Origin: a virus
Strand: one strand, 5' to 3'
DNA length: 62,712 nt
IMG/VR virus record: IMGVR_UViG_3300025594_000007
Location: 1 to 62,712 of that record
The notes under the pieces were generated by a model. That model saw nothing but the letters and a program-made list of their open reading frames with translations, was not told the DNA's origin and searched no databases. A program made the position numbers and the translations under genes. Shown here piece by piece: positions 10,156 through 18,634 of the stretch (the stretch's first letter is position 1; the number at the start of each line of letters is the position of its first letter).

Positions 10156-11691
10156 TTAGCCCCACTTTTCCTGGGCGGTTGTATATAATGATGATACTTG
10201 TGTTCCACTTGAATATAAGTATGCTTGAACGCTTTGTAGTTGTGTTTTACTATATGCTTCAACATGTTCAGCTCCAACATATAAATTTAATAATGAAAAA
10301 TCTTTAATTCCTTCTGCAGCATCAACAACCGTAACTAATCCCTTTGAGTTTATTCCAGCAGGATCATATATAGAACCATCTCTATTCTTTAATTGTAAAA
10401 CGGTTCCTCCTTTAAACTTAGTGCTTGATACACTATATCCAGATTTTAATTCCTGATTATACACGCCGATAAACATTGAATTATAACTACGAGTTCCCAA
10501 TTTAATTCCAAATTGGTTACTTAATCTATTAGTGTCTTCTTCAATATTTTTATTTCTTTCGTCAATCCAATAATCAATTAGTTTTTGAGGACGATCTTCA
10601 GGAGCTATTAAAAGGAATCTTAAATAATTCCAATCAGGACCACCATAGATTGTTATACCAGTTGATGCTAAAGCACCTATTGAAACAGTTCCCTTTGTTA
10701 TTTTACTATCACCCGCCTTTTTATTTGATGTTGGTGAAAGAATATTATCAGGAATATTAAAGAAGTTATTACCAGTCCATGATTCAGGGCCTTCTTCCGC
10801 TTTTTTAATTTGAAAGTGTTTACCTATTATTGAGCCATCTTTATTTCCAAGATCTGTTAATTGAGTAACTCTAGTTTTAAACTCTTTCTTATCTTCTGAA
10901 CTCCATGTTTTTTCATTCTTTCTCAGTTCTTCATCTGCTGCTTGTTGTAAAGCAGTTATAGGATCTTGACTACGTTCTGTAGCATATGGTAATACCTCGG
11001 GCGCTCTTGTTCCTGCTAATGAATCATGATAATCCCGCCCAATAAATTGTAAACTTGACATCATACTCATTCCGCTTTCAGTCTTTGAGACGTTTGTTTT
11101 ATCGTTAACAACATCGCCCATTCTAGCCATCGCTTGTCGATAATCGGCTTTAGCTTCTTCAGCCGCATAGTTTACATTAACCGGTGGAGTAAAAGCCGGA
11201 AAGGGTTTTGGCTGTTCATTTAAAAATTTACCTGGTGCAGGAATTTCTTTTGCATTACCATTTGCATCAACTTTAAAATTAACCATACTACATGGATCAA
11301 AAGATGTAATGTTATCTACTAAACTGTTTAAATCTTCAACAGCATCTCCGAATTTTGATTGTATATTCGCAATAAGTGGAATCCTTTCAAGAATACCGGC
11401 GCCAGCCGCTTGCTTTAATAAGTCAGATAAGTTCTTTTCTTTTAACTCATTTATTTCATCACCCATCTTTTTGACGGTGTCAGACATTTCTTGCATCTTA
11501 GCAATATTTTTACTTAAGTCTTTAGCTGCTGGAATTTCCGAAATTGCTTTTAAAACTTGCTCTTGCGCATTATCTAATACAAGATTATCAATATCCTTAA
11601 AACAATCGCCGGCGGAAGATACTTGAGAGATAGCTTGATTTAAACCTATCCCACTTAGCTTGTTTCCAAACCCATTTACATTAATAGCCAT
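10156..11691 (-). CDS. Putative virion protein of the baseplate hub region
   Basis: This 511-residue protein was not recognised. Residues about 45-100 form a coiled coil (SKNIAKMQEMSDTVKKMGDE), followed by helical and Pro-rich linkers. The C-terminal third (about 340-500) is beta-rich with a Trp-containing motif (YGGPDWNYLRFLL). It sits between the spike gene and gp25, where only virion genes occur, so a tail-hub or baseplate role is inferred. The ATG is 9 nt after the stop of the spike gene. Confidence 0.6.
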   Translation of the reverse strand: MAINVNGFGNKLSGIGLNQAISQVSSAGDCFKDIDNLVLDNAQEQVLKAISEIPAAKDLSKNIAKMQEMSDTVKKMGDEINELKEKNLSDLLKQAAGAGILERIPLIANIQSKFGDAVEDLNSLVDNITSFDPCSMVNFKVDANGNAKEIPAPGKFLNEQPKPFPAFTPPVNVNYAAEEAKADYRQAMARMGDVVNDKTNVSKTESGMSMMSSLQFIGRDYHDSLAGTRAPEVLPYATERSQDPITALQQAADEELRKNEKTWSSEDKKEFKTRVTQLTDLGNKDGSIIGKHFQIKKAEEGPESWTGNNFFNIPDNILSPTSNKKAGDSKITKGTVSIGALASTGITIYGGPDWNYLRFLLIAPEDRPQKLIDYWIDERNKNIEEDTNRLSNQFGIKLGTRSYNSMFIGVYNQELKSGYSVSSTKFKGGTVLQLKNRDGSIYDPAGINSKGLVTVVDAAEGIKDFSLLNLYVGAEHVEAYSKTQLQSVQAYLYSSGTQVSSLYTTAQEKWG

Positions 11692-11700
11692 ATTATTTAA

Positions 11701-12603
11701 TTATGCGGGGCCTCCAGTTGAAGAACCGTGAACTCCACCATACGGATGGATGTGTGATGATAGAGAAACAGCCGGACCAAATACATCTGCGTAACCGGTA
11801 ATTTTTCCATCTGCTTCAAGAGTTGAGTGGTTTTGTTGTGCAGCAGCAACATCAAGCTGATCAAGCAGCCATGTTTTTTGTTCAACAAATAATTCACTAC
11901 CTGAAAAACGAAAAGTGCCGCCGCAATCAAAATTAATACCATTTGCTATTCCAGCGTCAAAGGATTGTCCTGCAAGTGTTATTGCTCCATTAGGAACAGC
12001 CGTAACTTTTGATCCATTAATAACCTGCGTATCATTTATACCAGTGAATCCAACTTTATTACCGGCAACGTAAGAATTAAATTCTGATCCAAGTACTTTA
12101 TGACGATGAGCGCCATTAATAGTTTCCTCAGCATCAGCATGAACATTTAATTTATAATTTTGTCCAGTCTTTAAACCAACATCACCCGTAACTGCTTTAA
12201 AATCGTTTCCATCAACACGAGTATCAACATTACCTTTAACATTAACATTCATGTTTCCTCCAACATTAATATTTAAATCATTTGTTACATTTAAGTTACA
12301 CGAATCGCCAATAACAACTGTAACGTTACCACTTACTACAATTGTCTTATCTTTAAATACTGCAGTGTAATCATCGCCTTCTACAACAACAGTCCTTCCA
12401 CCTTCTGGAGTAAACTCCTCAAAAGTTCCGCTGGCGTGAGTTCTTTTAATTCTTTCAACTGCTAAAGTATTATCTTCAACAAACTGATGGCCACCTAAGG
12501 TCTTCCTTAATGATACGGTTTGAGAGCAAGACTCTAAGGCGCCCATACTCGTAGGCAAATTAAATTCGATTTGCCCAGGAGAAATGTTTTCAGATTCTGC
12601 CAT
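11701..12603 (-). CDS. Central spike/needle protein (gp5 C-terminal beta-helix equivalent)
   Basis: This 300-residue protein is dominated from about residue 70 to 220 by short V-x-V-x-G repeats (NLNVTNDLNINVGGNMNVNV), which build the triple-stranded beta-helix of gp5 and VgrG spikes. The C-terminus has SHIHPYGGVHG, a His-x-His pair followed by a Gly-rich end, as in iron-binding spike tips of P2 gpV and phi92 gp138. T4 carries this helix on gp5; here it is a separate gene just downstream of the OB-fold/CHAP gene. It is expected to pierce the outer membrane of a Gram-negative host. Confidence 0.85.
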   Translation of the reverse strand: MAESENISPGQIEFNLPTSMGALESCSQTVSLRKTLGGHQFVEDNTLAVERIKRTHASGTFEEFTPEGGRTVVVEGDDYTAVFKDKTIVVSGNVTVVIGDSCNLNVTNDLNINVGGNMNVNVKGNVDTRVDGNDFKAVTGDVGLKTGQNYKLNVHADAEETINGAHRHKVLGSEFNSYVAGNKVGFTGINDTQVINGSKVTAVPNGAITLAGQSFDAGIANGINFDCGGTFRFSGSELFVEQKTWLLDQLDVAAAQQNHSTLEADGKITGYADVFGPAVSLSSHIHPYGGVHGSSTGGPA

Positions 12604-12616
12604 ACTCTTTATTTAT

Positions 12617-13549
12617 TTATGCAGTTGGAGTCCCGGGTTGACCAGTTGCTATAGTTCCACTTGGAGCCATACCGCCCCTCTCAGGCGATGCTGCAATTGA
12701 AATTGAATCTGTAATTAAACTTAGAGCTCGTTTTTTAATATAAACGCCATGGCCTTCACGTGATCCTGCTGCGTTTGTATTACCTTCAATGCATTGCACA
12801 TATCCGCCATTTGAGTTTTCAATAGCCATACCAATATGAGAAAATTTAAAAACAACAATGTCACCCGCATATACGGTTTGAGGATTAACTCTGCGTTGAG
12901 CAAGGTGAGGGTGTTTATTAGCCCATTGCCTATAAGCAAACGCACTAGCGGTCTTTGGTCTATCTTTATCTTCTAATACGCCTGTTTGTTCTACAATCCA
13001 TGTTACAAATGCTGCACACCATGGCTGACGACTAGAATAACCATCCCATCCGACAGAATCCCAATATTTTTGCAGCCCTGGTCCTTGATTATTTCCACTT
13101 GTTTCTCTTACTTGTAATTGGCTTTTACAAAGTGAAATTATTTTTTCTGCTGGACTACCAGCTACAGTCGCCGGAGCAGGGAACCCATCCCATCCACTAT
13201 TGGCTCCAACAAAACCGCCTGTTGCCGCAGATGTTCCACCACTCACTCCCATGCCGGTTTCACTATTGGATTTAGGGTATGCTCCAATAATAACAAAATC
13301 TTGATAATCACCCGGGTCTCTGAAAAAACCAGTTACCCATGATCCTTTAATTAGTTGAACATTGGTAGAGCCAACGCTAGCAACACCGGCACTATCCACT
13401 GGAAGTAAACATGTAGCCCAAGGTAAATCTTCGGTTGGAAGCGCCAACATATCGGTTGTATGATACTCAAGGCATCGAGCTTTTACTCGGCCCATACTTA
13501 ATGGGTCGTTAACATCTTCAACCACGGCTGTTGCAAATCCTTCTATCAT
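12617..13549 (-). CDS. gp5: gp5-like hub protein: OB-fold plus CHAP-type peptidoglycan hydrolase
   Basis: The 310-residue protein begins with a gp5-type OB domain (residues 1-95; DPLSMGRVKARC, then LPWATCLLP). A Gly/Ser linker follows, then a CHAP amidase/endopeptidase domain (about 133-265). The likely catalytic residues are Cys178 (in RQPWCAAFVTW), His238 (in FSHIGMA) and a Glu or Asn near 255-257. T4 gp5 has a lysozyme domain in this place, so the tail-borne hydrolase type has been exchanged. The protein should sit on gp27 at the tail tip and open the cell wall locally during injection. Gene order gp53 - gp27 - gp5 - spike supports this. Confidence 0.88.
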   Translation of the reverse strand: MIEGFATAVVEDVNDPLSMGRVKARCLEYHTTDMLALPTEDLPWATCLLPVDSAGVASVGSTNVQLIKGSWVTGFFRDPGDYQDFVIIGAYPKSNSETGMGVSGGTSAATGGFVGANSGWDGFPAPATVAGSPAEKIISLCKSQLQVRETSGNNQGPGLQKYWDSVGWDGYSSRQPWCAAFVTWIVEQTGVLEDKDRPKTASAFAYRQWANKHPHLAQRRVNPQTVYAGDIVVFKFSHIGMAIENSNGGYVQCIEGNTNAAGSREGHGVYIKKRALSLITDSISIAASPERGGMAPSGTIATGQPGTPTA

Positions 13550-13555
13550 ATTAAT

Positions 13556-15133
13556 TTATTTTTTAGTTTGCAGCGGTTTAATTAATTTCAATTTAGTTGT
13601 ATATTCACCATTCTTAAATATATGAATAGCAACTGCAATTGTATAATCGCCTGATAAATTTGAATCTAAATCGGTTATACCAACTTTACCGCCATCTATC
13701 GACTTACCGCCATCTGCCGCAGGAATATTAATTGTTATTTTTCTTCCTGGATTTAAATTAAAATCTCCATATAAAGTACATGAGTGAGAAATATTTTCCG
13801 ATAAAGATTTAAAAAACATTTCACGCTGACTATAAATTTCTTTAATATCAATCGTAGTTAGCGTCCCGGGCGGGAGGTCTTCATATAAAGGAGCGGGCTT
13901 ATGTAAAAAGATATCTTTATTTTTTGCTAAGCTCTTCGCTTTAAAAGCGTCATTAATGATAGCTTCTTTAATTCCTCCTGTGGCAGATGAAATAATACCT
14001 GTAAATATATTGTTACTTTGTTTTTTATTATTTTGAGAAGAGAAACTAAACGTGCTACCAAGCGTACTTTTATTATTAATAGTTTCTTTATATTTTCCTT
14101 TTTTATTTTTTAAAATTTTAGTAACCTGAGATTGAAACTTATCCATTGAATACTTAGGATCGTTAAGTTCTTTTGAAGGAATAAACAAATTAGCGTCTAC
14201 CTCTTCAGCCGCAACGTAATTCTTATCATATTCAAAAACATTTAATTGGCTGCCATAACCGCCTTCGCTAATTTCTTTTAGCTTATTTAATTTTAAAGAT
14301 GACGAAAAGGATATTATTGTGTGTAATACATCCTTTTGATATTCATCAGTTCCAGGCTTTCCTTCAAAAAACTTTTTATAAACATAAGGTTCTCCTTCAG
14401 CCCCTGTGTTAAGAATCTTTTCCCATGAAGTAATTAAAATCTTATCTTTAAATTGAGTGTTTATTGTTTGCCACATAAAGAATGGGCTAAACTTTAATTG
14501 AGATCCGCCTTCATCAGAAAACGCTTTTGATAGGACCCATGAAATTGCTTGTAATGGAGTCTTCTTTGTTAGAACTGTTTTAATTTTATGAGGGCATGTC
14601 CCATTAACAAGAATATTACTTTTTGGAACTCCTAATTTACTTTCATATAATTCTTTAACAATATCAAATATGTTTCCTTCAATAGATTCAGATATCGTTT
14701 GAATTTTACTGAAATAGCCAAATGGTGTTATAAAGATAATATCATATTCTTGAATGTGAATTCCATCAGCAGACTTTGTATATGTTGGATATTCTAAAGA
14801 AACTAAAGTAAGATCAATTGATTGTTGATCATTTGCGGTTTTCTTTATTAATGATAACTTTAAAATTTCCTTTCCAGATATTTTAAACTTTTGGAAAAAA
14901 TCATCGTCATCTGACACTGAAATTTTACATGTAATAATAGGAGAGTATATTTCTTCAATAATTTTAATAGATGAAACAATTTTACTGAAGTTTTCTTCTT
15001 CAATACCATCTTCATTGATTAAAACCATTTTAACGATTTCATATGAAGCTGGCACTGTTGAATTACCATCAGCATCAAGCGTTTTAGGACTATGGTTTTC
15101 AGGCCGATCCTTATCTACATTTAAAATTCCCAT
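13556..15133 (-). CDS. gp27: Baseplate hub protein gp27-like
   Basis: This 525-residue protein has an N-terminal half resembling the gp27/VgrG hub fold (SKIVSSIKIIEEIYSPIITCKISVSDDDDFF, then EYDIIFITPFGYFS about residues 128-141). The segment VLTKKTPLQAISWVLSKAF is typical of gp27 proteins in marine T4-like phages. gp27 forms the trimeric ring that joins the tail tube to the gp5 spike. It is longer than T4 gp27 (391 residues); the extra length is a Lys/Asn-rich insertion at about 335-400. It starts 5 nt after gp53 ends. Confidence 0.8.
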   Translation of the reverse strand: MGILNVDKDRPENHSPKTLDADGNSTVPASYEIVKMVLINEDGIEEENFSKIVSSIKIIEEIYSPIITCKISVSDDDDFFQKFKISGKEILKLSLIKKTANDQQSIDLTLVSLEYPTYTKSADGIHIQEYDIIFITPFGYFSKIQTISESIEGNIFDIVKELYESKLGVPKSNILVNGTCPHKIKTVLTKKTPLQAISWVLSKAFSDEGGSQLKFSPFFMWQTINTQFKDKILITSWEKILNTGAEGEPYVYKKFFEGKPGTDEYQKDVLHTIISFSSSLKLNKLKEISEGGYGSQLNVFEYDKNYVAAEEVDANLFIPSKELNDPKYSMDKFQSQVTKILKNKKGKYKETINNKSTLGSTFSFSSQNNKKQSNNIFTGIISSATGGIKEAIINDAFKAKSLAKNKDIFLHKPAPLYEDLPPGTLTTIDIKEIYSQREMFFKSLSENISHSCTLYGDFNLNPGRKITINIPAADGGKSIDGGKVGITDLDSNLSGDYTIAVAIHIFKNGEYTTKLKLIKPLQTKK

Positions 15134-15138
15134 TTATA

Positions 15139-16131
15139 CTATGTTAGTAAAGTTCTATATTGATATGTTAAGTCAGATAAAGATTCTTTCTTAGGAACAA
15201 TAATGTCTTTCTTGCGCTCATTAATTATTCTTTCATATTCAATAAATGTTATTTCTTGAGGAAAAGATATCTCTTGATTATAGATTGCATTAGTAACTAC
15301 ATCATAATGAGAAATTATTTTTTGATTTAATAACGTTTCTCCTTGTACAAAATTATCATAATATTGATAAGACGCGTTTTTCAAAAATTCGTGAGATAAT
15401 CTGATGTTATAATATAAAGGAATAAGAGTTTTGCCACCTTCGGTTATTGTTTGATTAAATGTAGATTCTTCAATAATTTCTAACCATTCTTGTCCAAGAG
15501 GCGAGCTATCTGCTTCTAAATATATAATTCCTAATGACTCAGGCTGAAAAGCATTATCAACAATTTTATTTCCGATACCTAATTCCGTTATATAATTATT
15601 TGTTCCTTTTTCAAGTATAATACCAAATCGGTTATTATCAACATTTTTAATTTTTAAATCGCTTTTCTGAAGGTCATCATTAATGTCTTTTACATATATA
15701 TTAATAGAAGAGTAATATTTTTTATTAAGAGGTAACTTTTGAAAGAAATAGTTCTGTGAATGCCTTGTAGAATTTGATATAGTTGGCATCGGCTCTGGAC
15801 AAATAAAACTATACCCGTCATATTCAGATTCAATCATTCTATCAAATTGAGAATTAGAAAGAGGCCAACCTTCTATACCATTTCTCAATGAATTATTATA
15901 TAAAAAGAAAAGCCAATAATATTGTGGATCATTATATAAGTTTAAAGAAACAGTGTCGGGCCGTTCGCCATCTTTAATTGAATATTTTAAATAGCGGACG
16001 CTAGTTGATTTATCTTTAATGATAATGTTTTTAGTAATATCAATAACTGTATTAAAATCGCCTTTGCCGCTAAAGTCGTATTCGACGGTATCAAAGTAAT
16101 CTAAATATTTTATTTTTCTTGGTAAAGCCAT
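15139..16131 (-). CDS. gp53: Baseplate wedge protein gp53
   Basis: At 330 residues it is longer than T4 gp53 (196), but the family core is clear: VRYLKYSIKDGERPDTVS followed by NDPQYYWLFFLYNN (about residues 45-80). gp53 is the last protein added to each wedge and locks wedges round the hub. The central part (about 130-230) is an insertion relative to T4. It lies between gp48 and gp27, as expected for a compact baseplate operon. Confidence 0.88.
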   Translation of the reverse strand: MALPRKIKYLDYFDTVEYDFSGKGDFNTVIDITKNIIIKDKSTSVRYLKYSIKDGERPDTVSLNLYNDPQYYWLFFLYNNSLRNGIEGWPLSNSQFDRMIESEYDGYSFICPEPMPTISNSTRHSQNYFFQKLPLNKKYYSSINIYVKDINDDLQKSDLKIKNVDNNRFGIILEKGTNNYITELGIGNKIVDNAFQPESLGIIYLEADSSPLGQEWLEIIEESTFNQTITEGGKTLIPLYYNIRLSHEFLKNASYQYYDNFVQGETLLNQKIISHYDVVTNAIYNQEISFPQEITFIEYERIINERKKDIIVPKKESLSDLTYQYRTLLT

Positions 16132-16152
16132 GATGATTTATATGTAATAGTA

Positions 16153-16902
16153 TTAACCAATTTCCAAAATATCTTTTCGAGTTAGAGCCTTGGTCTCTGT
16201 AAAAGTAAAATTAATATCATATTCAACAGGGTTACCATCTTCAAAGAAAGCGTTGGCGGCGCCGTTATATGTTGTTGAAAAAGACGTTAAATAACATTCT
16301 CCAAAATTTGGAAGGTTTGGTGGTTGCTTACCATTCAATACTGCGTATGATATACTCCATTTCGGCGGATACTTTAAATATAACAATTCACCTTCAGGAT
16401 ATAAATTAATTCTAAATAAGTCAATAATACTTTTAATTGAGCGAGATTCTCCTTCAGAAAATGGAACTAGTTTATATTGAAAAGAAAAGCTTCTAACATT
16501 AGTTCCTGTAAATTCTGTTGTTGTATTAGGATTAGCCGCTACACCTCGTGCAATGCCAAAAGCTTTTCCAACATTACCTAGCTTATCTTTAAGAAGTGCT
16601 GTAGCAGTATTACCAGCGCTTTCAAGACTTCCAACATTCGCTCCTAATTGTTTTTTAACGTTATCAACCGCTCCTTTAACTCCACCTGATCCAGCAGATT
16701 CAAAGGTATTTAATGCAGTCCCACCTAATGCTCCTAATTCAACTCCTGCGTAATTAGCAGAATCTGATATTTGTAAACCAACCGGCCCTGGGAAAGTGGC
16801 AGATCCATTTGTGCCTCCACCGCTTCCTCCTTGTAAACAAGTAAATGTTATAACTGGTCTTCCGCCTTGCTCTTGAATGTTTTCTGGAAAATATAAGCTC
16901 AT
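16153..16902 (-). CDS. gp48: Baseplate tail-tube cap gp48-like
   Basis: This 249-residue protein has a Gly-rich N-terminal third and a C-terminal domain from about residue 125 (RSFSFQYKLVPFSEGESRSI, then LLYLKYPPKWSISY, then YNINF/YDINFTFTET-like end), which is the pattern of gp48 proteins in marine T4-like phages. gp48 caps the hub and, with gp54, starts the tail tube. It is the first gene of the leftward late operon; its own late box TATAAATA is at 16920-16927. Confidence 0.8.
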   Translation of the reverse strand: MSLYFPENIQEQGGRPVITFTCLQGGSGGGTNGSATFPGPVGLQISDSANYAGVELGALGGTALNTFESAGSGGVKGAVDNVKKQLGANVGSLESAGNTATALLKDKLGNVGKAFGIARGVAANPNTTTEFTGTNVRSFSFQYKLVPFSEGESRSIKSIIDLFRINLYPEGELLYLKYPPKWSISYAVLNGKQPPNLPNFGECYLTSFSTTYNGAANAFFEDGNPVEYDINFTFTETKALTRKDILEIG

Positions 16903-16909
16903 ATAAATA
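16902..16909 (+). promoter_or_regulatory. Late promoter TATAAATA facing right
   Basis: An exact TATAAATA on the plus strand begins at the last base of the divergent gp48 start codon and lies 25 nt before the gp4 ATG. It is interleaved with the leftward late box at 16920-16927, so transcripts in the two directions should overlap by a few bases. Confidence 0.65.
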
Positions 16910-16919
16910 CTATTATTAT

Positions 16920-16927
16920 TATTTATA
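16920..16927 (-). promoter_or_regulatory. Late promoter TATAAATA facing left
   Basis: An exact TATAAATA on the minus strand lies 17 nt upstream of the gp48 ATG. With the rightward box it fills the 32-bp gp48-gp4 interval. Confidence 0.65.
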
Positions 16928-16934
16928 AGGAAAG

Positions 16935-17381
16935 ATGAAGTATTATTCTGGCAGATTTAGACCAAAGAACATTCCTAAGTATGCAGGAGACTATACTAAG
17001 ATTAAGTATAGATCACATTGGGAAATGCAGGTTTTCAAGTGGTGCGACACTCAATCTCAAGTTCTAAAATGGAGCAGCGAAGAAGATATTATTCCTTATC
17101 GTTGCAAAACAGACGGAAAGATGCATCGATATTTTGTAGATCTTAAAGTTACTTTTAATACAGGCGATACTTATTTAATTGAGATTAAACCAAAGAAACA
17201 AACCGAGGAACCAAAGGTTAGATCACGTAAAACTAAAAAGTATATAAATGAAGTGACCACATATGCTAAGAATATTAGTAAATGGGAAGCTGCTGAGAAG
17301 TGGTGTAGCAAGCGTGGATATAAGTTTGCGATTTGGACAGAAATCGAAATAAAAGGTCTAGGAATAAAGCTTTTAACCTAA
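16935..17381 (+). CDS. gp4: Head completion nuclease gp4
   Basis: The 148-residue protein closely matches the gp4 (gp50/65) head-completion family in size and motifs: KYRSHWEMQVFKWCD (about 25-39), EDIIPY, RYFVDLKVTF, then YLIEIKPKKQ (about 80-89). The E/D-x-K arrangement is that of TnsA/restriction-like endonucleases. gp4 trims packaged DNA and readies the portal for the tail. It is one of the few virion genes with an SD-like leader (AAGGAAAG) before its ATG. Confidence 0.92.
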   Translation: MKYYSGRFRPKNIPKYAGDYTKIKYRSHWEMQVFKWCDTQSQVLKWSSEEDIIPYRCKTDGKMHRYFVDLKVTFNTGDTYLIEIKPKKQTEEPKVRSRKTKKYINEVTTYAKNISKWEAAEKWCSKRGYKFAIWTEIEIKGLGIKLLT

Positions 17382-17384
17382 AAT

Positions 17385-17392
17385 TATAAATA
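17385..17392 (+). promoter_or_regulatory. Late promoter TATAAATA
   Basis: An exact TATAAATA on the plus strand ends 6 nt before the ATG at 17399 and starts just after the gp4 stop, predicting a leaderless start for the downstream gene. Confidence 0.7.
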
Positions 17393-17398
17393 TAATAT

Positions 17399-18016
17399 AT
17401 GGCAAGCACCTTTGAAAAACAATATGATAAAGCTATTGCAGCTGGCATCGGCCCATATACAAAGGAAAGCAAAAAGTGGTTCTTTGATAACTTAAAATAT
17501 CTCAGAGCTGTTAGAAACCCAAGGCGGATTATTACAGATGACGCTTTACTAAAAAGACCAAAAATTATACCTGGTCGAGTGTTTATGTATGGGTATGATC
17601 CAAAGCATGCTAAAACACTTCCCTATTATGATACGTTCCCTTTAGTAATACCGGTGAAGACTGTTAAAGATGGCTTCTATGGAATAAATTTACATTACCT
17701 TCATCCTTATGATAGAGCAAAACTGTTTGATCGAATGAGAACATTTATGCTTCAGGAGGTTGATGAAAATACAACAGGTTCTGCCGTAAGAACAAAATTT
17801 AGAGTTTCATATGATAAACTAAATGATAGTATGAAATTTAGATATTTTAAACCTGCATATAAAAAATATCTTTTTAGTCAGGTAAAAACAATTATGATGT
17901 TAGTTCCTCCAAAGTTCTGGGAGGTCGCATTGTTTATGCCAACCGAAAATTTTCAGAAAGCAACAAAAAGAAAGGTTTGGAGAGATTCAAATCGTAAATT
18001 CAGAGGAAACAAATAA
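17399..18016 (+). CDS. Putative DNA end protector gp2-like or neck-region virion protein
   Basis: The 205-residue basic protein has the pattern YYDTFPLVIPV (about 80-90), GINLHYLHPYDRAKL, FKYFKP/FRYFKPAYKKYL and a C-terminal KKVW/RKVWRDSNRKF tail. A family with these motifs is conserved next to gp4 in marine T4-like phages, where I recall it as DNA end protector gp2. In T4 gene 2 also adjoins gene 4. The assignment rests mainly on synteny; structural protein is the safe reading. Confidence 0.6.
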   Translation: MASTFEKQYDKAIAAGIGPYTKESKKWFFDNLKYLRAVRNPRRIITDDALLKRPKIIPGRVFMYGYDPKHAKTLPYYDTFPLVIPVKTVKDGFYGINLHYLHPYDRAKLFDRMRTFMLQEVDENTTGSAVRTKFRVSYDKLNDSMKFRYFKPAYKKYLFSQVKTIMMLVPPKFWEVALFMPTENFQKATKRKVWRDSNRKFRGNK

Positions 18017-18025
18017 TAAAATAAT

Positions 18026-18616
18026 ATGGCTTCAATTAATAAATTAAAATCTATCTTTAATAAAAGAGGTCCTGCGCTTGCTAATCGATTTAAACTTGAT
18101 TTTTCAGGAATGGCGACTTTAAGTAATAAATTAGATGCAACAACAGAGGATCTTAGAGAGCTTTCTTATTTAGTTGATTCTGCATTTATGCCTGGGAGAC
18201 AACTGCAAACCTTTGGGTATGACTTGTTTAGACATCCATCTGAAGTTCCAACGGGATATGTTAATGAAGGATTTTCGATTGAGTTTAATATGACAGCCGA
18301 TATGATGCCTAAGCGCGTATTTGATAGTTGGATAAATCTTGTAGTAGATTCTGAATCATACTTAATGAAATATGAAAAAGAGTTTAAATGTAATCTTCAT
18401 ATTATTCAAACCGATATGGAAGATAAGAAATCATATGTGTTAGAACTAGATAAAGTATTCCCAAAAACAATTAGAGGAATTTCATATTCTCAAACTTCAG
18501 CAGACATAACAAAGTTCGGAGTTGAATTTGCATATAATGATATTCGCATATGGGATGAGAAGCGCTATTCTGAAGTTAATAAATTAGCGTGGGATCATGA
18601 TAAAGGTGGTAATTAA
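18026..18616 (+). CDS. Tail-tube-fold protein, probable gp54 tube initiator or gp19-like tube subunit
   Basis: This 196-residue protein ends with a strand pattern shared by gp19/gp54 tube proteins (LDKVFPKTIRGISYS, then FGVEFAYNDIRIW). The N-terminal half carries PSEVPTGYVNEGFSIEFNM. T4 gp54 (320 residues) nucleates the gp19 tube on gp48. The size here suits gp19, but its place among hub-assembly genes suits gp54. No tail sheath gene is adjacent, which favours the gp54 role. Confidence 0.7.
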   Translation: MASINKLKSIFNKRGPALANRFKLDFSGMATLSNKLDATTEDLRELSYLVDSAFMPGRQLQTFGYDLFRHPSEVPTGYVNEGFSIEFNMTADMMPKRVFDSWINLVVDSESYLMKYEKEFKCNLHIIQTDMEDKKSYVLELDKVFPKTIRGISYSQTSADITKFGVEFAYNDIRIWDEKRYSEVNKLAWDHDKGGN

Positions 18617-18634
18617 GCTTTATATATAAATTAT

